Assembly: GCF_023091745.1 (NCBI RefSeq)
Contig: NC_068912.1
Coordinates: 53,932,567 to 53,996,566, forward strand
DNA from: Budorcas taxicolor
Taxonomy: Eukaryota; Chordata; Mammalia; Artiodactyla; Bovidae
Direction: 5' to 3'
Length of the DNA: 64,000 nt
The position numbers and the translations under genes were made by a program. Position 1 is the stretch's first letter. Every line of letters starts with the position of its first letter. The notes below the pieces were generated by a model. That model did no database searches, was not told the DNA's origin, and saw only the letters and a list, made by a program, of their open reading frames with translations. This document shows, piece after piece, positions 60,089-64,000 of the stretch.

Positions 60089-60931
60089 CAGTTCAGTCGC
60101 TCAGTCGTGCCCAACTCTTTGCGACCCCATGAATCACAGCACGCCAGGCCTCCCTGTTCATCACCATCTCCTGGAGTTCACTCAGACTCACGTCCATTGA
60201 GTCTGTGATGCCATCCAGCCATCTCATGCTCTGTCGTCCCCTTCTTCTCCTGCCCCCAGTCCCTCCCAGCATCAGAGTCTTTTCCAATGAGTCAACTCAT
60301 CGCATGAGGTGGCCAAAGTATTGGAGTTTCAGCTTTAGCATCATTCCTTCCAAAGAAATCCCAGGGTTGATCTCCTTCAGAATGGACTGGTTGGATCTCC
60401 TTGCAGTCCAAGGGACTCTCAAGAGTCTTCTCCAACACCACAGTTCAAAAGCATCAGTTCTTCGGCGCTCAGCCTTCTTCACAGTCCAACTCTCACATCC
60501 ATACATGACCAATGGAAAAACCATAGCCTTGACTAGACGGACCTTAGTCGGCAAAGCAATGTCTCTGCTTTTGAATATACTATCTAGATTGGCCATAACT
60601 TTTCTTCCAAGGAGTAAGCATCTTTTAATTTCATGGCGGCAATCACCATCTGCAGTGATTTTGGAGCTCAACCCCAAATAAAGTCTGACACTGTTTCCAC
60701 TGTTTCCCCATCTATTTCCACTGTTTCCCCATGAAGTGATGGGACCGGATGCCATGATCTTTGTTTTCTGAATATTGAGCTTTAAGCCAACTTTTTCACT
60801 CTCCTCTTTCACTTTCATCAAGAGGCTTTTTAGCTCCTCTTCACTTTCTGCCATAAGGGTGGTGTCATCTGCATATCTGAGGTTATTGATATTTTTCCCG
60901 GCAATCTTGATTCCAGCTTGTGTTTCTTCCA
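60089..60931 (-). mobile_element. BovB (RTE) LINE fragment inserted in the L1 tail
   Basis: Antisense BovB 3' half, flanked by the duplication gtgaagtaatt (60078-60088 and 60932-60942), so it landed in the last bases of the L1 3' UTR. The minus-strand frame at 60297-60854 contains ITADGDCRHEIKRCLLLGRK and MVFPLVMYGCESWTVKKAER. It continues at 60093-60287 with MRWLDGITDSMDVSLSELQE after a frameshift. The reverse transcriptase core including the YADD motif is at the truncated end (about 60870-60895). There is no poly-A, as expected for BovB. Confidence 0.95.
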
Positions 60932-60999
60932 GTGAAGTAATTAGCCTCTGATTAAAATAAATAAATTTATATTTAAAAAAATAAATAAAGAATAGCAGG

Positions 61000-62805
61000 C
61001 AGAAGTGGCATCAAATCATTAGCCTACCCAGAGTGACAAGTTAATAGCCCACCTAGGGTGCTCCCATGTCTCAATCCTGCCTTTGCCCTCATCATAAATA
61101 CTAAGTAATTATAGAGTGAAACAATAATACCAGATCAGGCTTCCCCACCTAGTTAAGCACCAAGGGTATGGAGGAGCAGGCCTGGCTCTCTAAAAGATAT
61201 GGGCACACAGCTTGAGTACAGACAGTGGGCCTGGAAGGGTGATAAGCAAAGCAGTGGAGACAGGGCCTCGGGCATTTCCATCAGCTCTTGACAGGTGCAG
61301 AGATTCAGAAGCAGAGGCTAAGCCTTTACCCTTCAGAAAGAAAGGAGAAAAATTCATATTTGCCAAGTTACTCACCAAACATGACATCTCACAAATCTGA
61401 ATAGAGAAGTGCTGTCAAATTCAGCCTGACTTGCTGCATTATAATGACAGTGAGTCAACTCGAATCAGTGATGGATCATGGGATAAATGCCACAGCATTC
61501 TTAAATGACCTTAATATCTTATCAAGCTGTGACTTCACAATTCTTCTTTTTTACGAATTAACAGTATAAGGCAACGAGAAAACGCGTGGGCCAGAGGAAG
61601 TATCAAGTTACCACCTAACAAGGATAATGTGCACCAAGTCATTCTGTGCCCACTTGATGCCCAGTTCACCTTCCCCCAAGACCATAGGCTCTGGGAAGGT
61701 AAGGATGTTGCCCAGGGCCTGCCACATATTAGGTGCTCTCTAATTATTGTAGTTCTGAATCCTACGTGCTATGATCAAGCTGACAATATTCATGTCCTGG
61801 GATGGTTTCAGTCTCATAAAACCACTGACTTCTGACCGTGATCACTGTAAAAAATGCTATATGTGCACTACCATACTGTCAACCCAATGAAAAAATAAAC
61901 TGCCATGTACTGCAAATCAGACTCGTGTTAAAAATCAAGCTAATTTTCGACCACAAAATACAAAAGTCTAATGTTCACCAAGTACTGAATGACCACTAAA
62001 CATTAAACACAGAAGATGTTTAAAGTAAACACTGCTACTCACTCATCCCCCAAAACAAGTAGTGGTTCCATACCTGGTGCTTCTTCAGCATTGAGGGAGT
62101 GCTGAGTGCTGTACCGCTTCTATTAAACTGCATCATCAAGAGCTGGTCAGATGCCTTTCTGCCTCTCACTGTGAGCTCTTAGAAGAGTTCACGTGCAAGA
62201 CAGGGGCTAACACACAAGATTCTCAGTAACTGTCGGCCGAATGGAGAAAGGTGGTGGAAGGTAGAAAGGAGAAGGCTCCTATTTAATGTGCATTTAGTGA
62301 GGTAGGTATTATGGTCTCAACTCTAATGGTGGGAAAGGTGAGAATGGGAAGAAGAAGCTTGCTCAAGCTCAAGCTCACAAAGTGAAGCCAGAATTCACAC
62401 CAGCTCTGACTAAGAGCCATCTGCTACACCGCCTCCCCAGTGAGCTATGTTAAAAGGAGTTTTATATAGAATGTGATAATGCTTTAAAAAAAAAAAACAC
62501 CTACAATCTATCTTTTAGAGAAACTGAAAGACACAATCTAAAAATTAGATCTGTAAAGTTTTCCTGTTCATTACTCAGTATTCCATCCAGTGAAACAGAA
62601 TCACCAACTGCTCCCTCCATCCTGCTTGCCTCTATTAAGTAATTAAGATCAGCATGACAGCCACCAGAGCAGGCACGTACATCCTGCTGCCACAGCCTCT
62701 TATAGAGAAACATGCACTCATCCCTGTAATGACAAGAGGAGTAACCCAAGTTTCATCTGTATTTAAATGATGTTTTACATGGCGTTTCTTCCTGGTCTTC
62801 CTATT
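61000..62805. other. intronic stretch with minor old repeats
   Basis: An L2-like piece at about 61650-61750 ('ggcctgccacatattaggtg') and a reversed MIR-like piece at about 62285-62430. No gene is recognised. The short ORFs at 61190-61400 and 62501-62856 are likely chance. Confidence 0.5.
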
Positions 62806-62809
62806 AAAA

Positions 62810-63006
62810 TGAGGTGGCTCAGTAGTAAATAATCTGCCTGCCAATGCAGGAGACATAAGAGACGTGGGGGTTCAATCCCTGGGTGGGGAAGATCTCCTGG
62901 AAGAGGCAATAGCAACCCACACTCCAGTATTCTTGCCTGGAAAATCCCAAGGATAGAGGATTTCAGAGGGCTACAGGCGATGGGGTCACAGAGTTGGACA
63001 TGACTT
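62810..63006 (+). repeat. Bov-tA SINE
   Basis: 'gaggtggctcagtagtaaat', 'ggggttcaatccctgggtgg' and 'gagttggacatgacttatca' show a plus-strand copy. Confidence 0.94.
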
Positions 63007-63154
63007 ATCAACTAAAACAACAAAATAAATGTATGCCATAACATCTAAATATGACCTTTCTGAATGACTTAATAAAGAAGTATTGCATGTCTTAATCTGT
63101 TAGTTGCTTTGTTAGGCCTAGTTCTTACCTGACACCCTTATGAGGAAGGGAGTG

Positions 63155-63330
63155 TAGCAGAATGGTTAAGATCAAGTTCTGTGTCATTTACCACCTGCTT
63201 GATCTAAATAAACTAAGTATCAGTTTTCTCATCTGCAAAATAATGACAATAAGAATTAAATGTTTTAAGAATTAAATGAGGTAACTATAAAAATCAAATG
63301 CTTAGCATAGCAGGAGGTTTGAAGGAAATG
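63155..63330 (+). repeat. MIR SINE
   Basis: 'tgtagcagaatggttaagat', 'cagttttctcatctgcaaaa' and 'aattaaatgaggtaactata' span most of a MIR. Confidence 0.7.
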
Positions 63331-63764
63331 CTCAAAAGTGGTAATTTACGAACTAATAGGTATATCTAAAACAAATTCTTTAAAGGTTGCCTTTAAAGCA
63401 TTACCCTCTGGTAAAGAGAAACCAGACTGCATGTTAGGGAGTTTGGTTCTCCACCCAAGTTAGTGATTTCCATGCCAGATTTTGCAATATATCACATGAC
63501 TTCAGTTACTATGAAGTGTTGTGAAATATAAATATAAATGTAACTTACCTCAATTATTTAATATATGACACATAGGGAAAACCAGGTATTGTGAAGCCAA
63601 AACAACCCAGGGCGATGCAACATTTTTAAAAAGTTAACCTGTCCAAGTAACCTCCACTTTTATGCCTATCTTTCCAATCAAGGTTCATGCTGCAGACAAG
63701 TCAGATACAGCTAATGTCACCCAAGGCCATGTTTTAAAGTCTATAATCACAGATGCACACCAAT

Positions 63765-63856
63765 GTGAATATATTTTATGCCACAGAACTATACACTTTA
63801 AAATGGTTAAAACTGTACATTTTATGTTATATATATTTTACCACCAAAAAAAAAAA
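63765..63856 (+). repeat. old L1M 3' end
   Basis: 'ccacagaactatacacttta', 'aaaatggttaaaactgtaca' and a poly-A are the typical 3' terminus of old L1M elements. Confidence 0.75.
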
Positions 63857-63883
63857 AATCTCTCATGTAAAGAAAGTGAAAAG

Positions 63884-64000
63884 AAAGTGAAGTCGCTTGG
63901 TTGTGTCCGACTCTGCGATCCTGTGGACTGGACCCTGTGGACTGTAGCCCACCAGGCTCCTCCCTCCAGGGGATCTCCAGGCAAGAATACTGCAGTGGGT
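63884..64000 (-). repeat. Bov-tA / Bov-A SINE, cut by the window edge
   Basis: 'gtcgcttggttgtgtccgac' to 'caagaatactgcagtgggt' is the reversed 3' part of a BovB-derived SINE that runs off the window. It holds a small internal duplication around 'ctgtggactg' (63922-63943). Confidence 0.92.

Larger units (their letters stand above)
51777..60986 (+). mobile_element. near-full-length ruminant L1, inactivated, with nested insertions
   Basis: The element is bounded by the 13-base duplication aaagaatagcagg (51764-51776 and 60987-60999). It starts at the GGGGCAGTCC 5' end and keeps a long 5' UTR, an ORF1 remnant, an ORF2 remnant, a 3' UTR and an A-rich tail. Four younger elements are nested: SINE monomers at 52921-53052 and 53226-53342, a Bov-A2 at 57792-58059 and a BovB fragment at 60089-60931. 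Without them it would be about 7.8 kb, close to full length. It lies antisense to LRRC8B inside its presumed 5' intron. Many stops and frameshifts mean it cannot retrotranspose on its own. Confidence 0.95.
37027..64000 (-). other. LRRC8B: probable 5' intron region of LRRC8B
   Basis: Everything right of the acceptor is most simply upstream intron of LRRC8B, possibly with small untranslated exons I cannot recognise. No unique CpG-rich promoter is visible. The only GC-rich patch (about 52140-52880) belongs to an L1 5' region. The promoter is therefore probably beyond the window. The repeats are listed separately. Confidence 0.65.

Noticed and set aside
1..64000. CRISPR array, integrated virus or bacterial-type defence system
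   Set aside because: No regularly spaced direct repeats, no viral coding genes and no prokaryotic gene arrangement; LTR remnants are solo and noncoding.

Overview
This 64 kb window is mammalian nuclear DNA from a ruminant, most likely a bovid such as cattle, sheep or goat. The organism call rests on about twenty SINEs of the Bov-tA / Bov-A2 type and three fragments of the BovB (RTE) LINE, both typical of ruminants. Older mammalian repeats (MIR, L2, MER5A, MER20, MLT1) and artiodactyl tRNA-Glu SINEs (CHR type) fill much of the rest. No bacterial features, CRISPR arrays or operons are present.

The only host protein-coding gene I can support is LRRC8B, on the minus strand. It encodes a subunit of the volume-regulated anion channel. 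A large coding exon (34837-36978) carries the start codon, the four membrane segments and most of the leucine-rich repeats. A 7.3 kb intron follows, then the terminal coding exon (27223-27495). Together they encode an apparently intact protein of 804 residues. A splice acceptor 25 bases upstream of the ATG shows that the 5' leader is spliced, so 37004 to the right edge is most simply 5' intron of LRRC8B, with the promoter probably beyond 64000. The long stretch left of the stop codon (about 22310-27222) is probably a long 3' UTR ending near an AATAAA at 22331-22336. It contains two Bov-tA SINEs in opposite orientation.

Layout: 1-22300 is repeat-rich intergenic DNA downstream of LRRC8B. It holds an old LTR split by a SINE, an L2 fragment, an MLT1 LTR split by a young L1 that is itself split by a Bov-A2, a BovB fragment at 12.4-13.4 kb and several SINEs. 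In human the next gene in this direction is LRRC8C, and none of it is seen here. 22300-37003 is LRRC8B. 37004-50700 is AT-rich intron with MLT1, MER5A and L2 remnants. 50711-51361 is a sense BovB fragment. 51777-60986 is a near-full-length but inactivated L1, with a 13-base target-site duplication and four younger insertions nested in it. 61000-64000 is intron with SINE and L1M fragments.

I found no undescribed biological system. The most informative observations are the inverted SINE pair in the presumed 3' UTR, the nested insertions with readable target-site duplications, the GC-rich L1 5' region lying antisense inside the LRRC8B intron, and the BovB copies, a family known for horizontal transfer. 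Repeat names are from memory of consensus sequences and repeat borders are accurate to roughly 5-20 bases unless a duplication is given.
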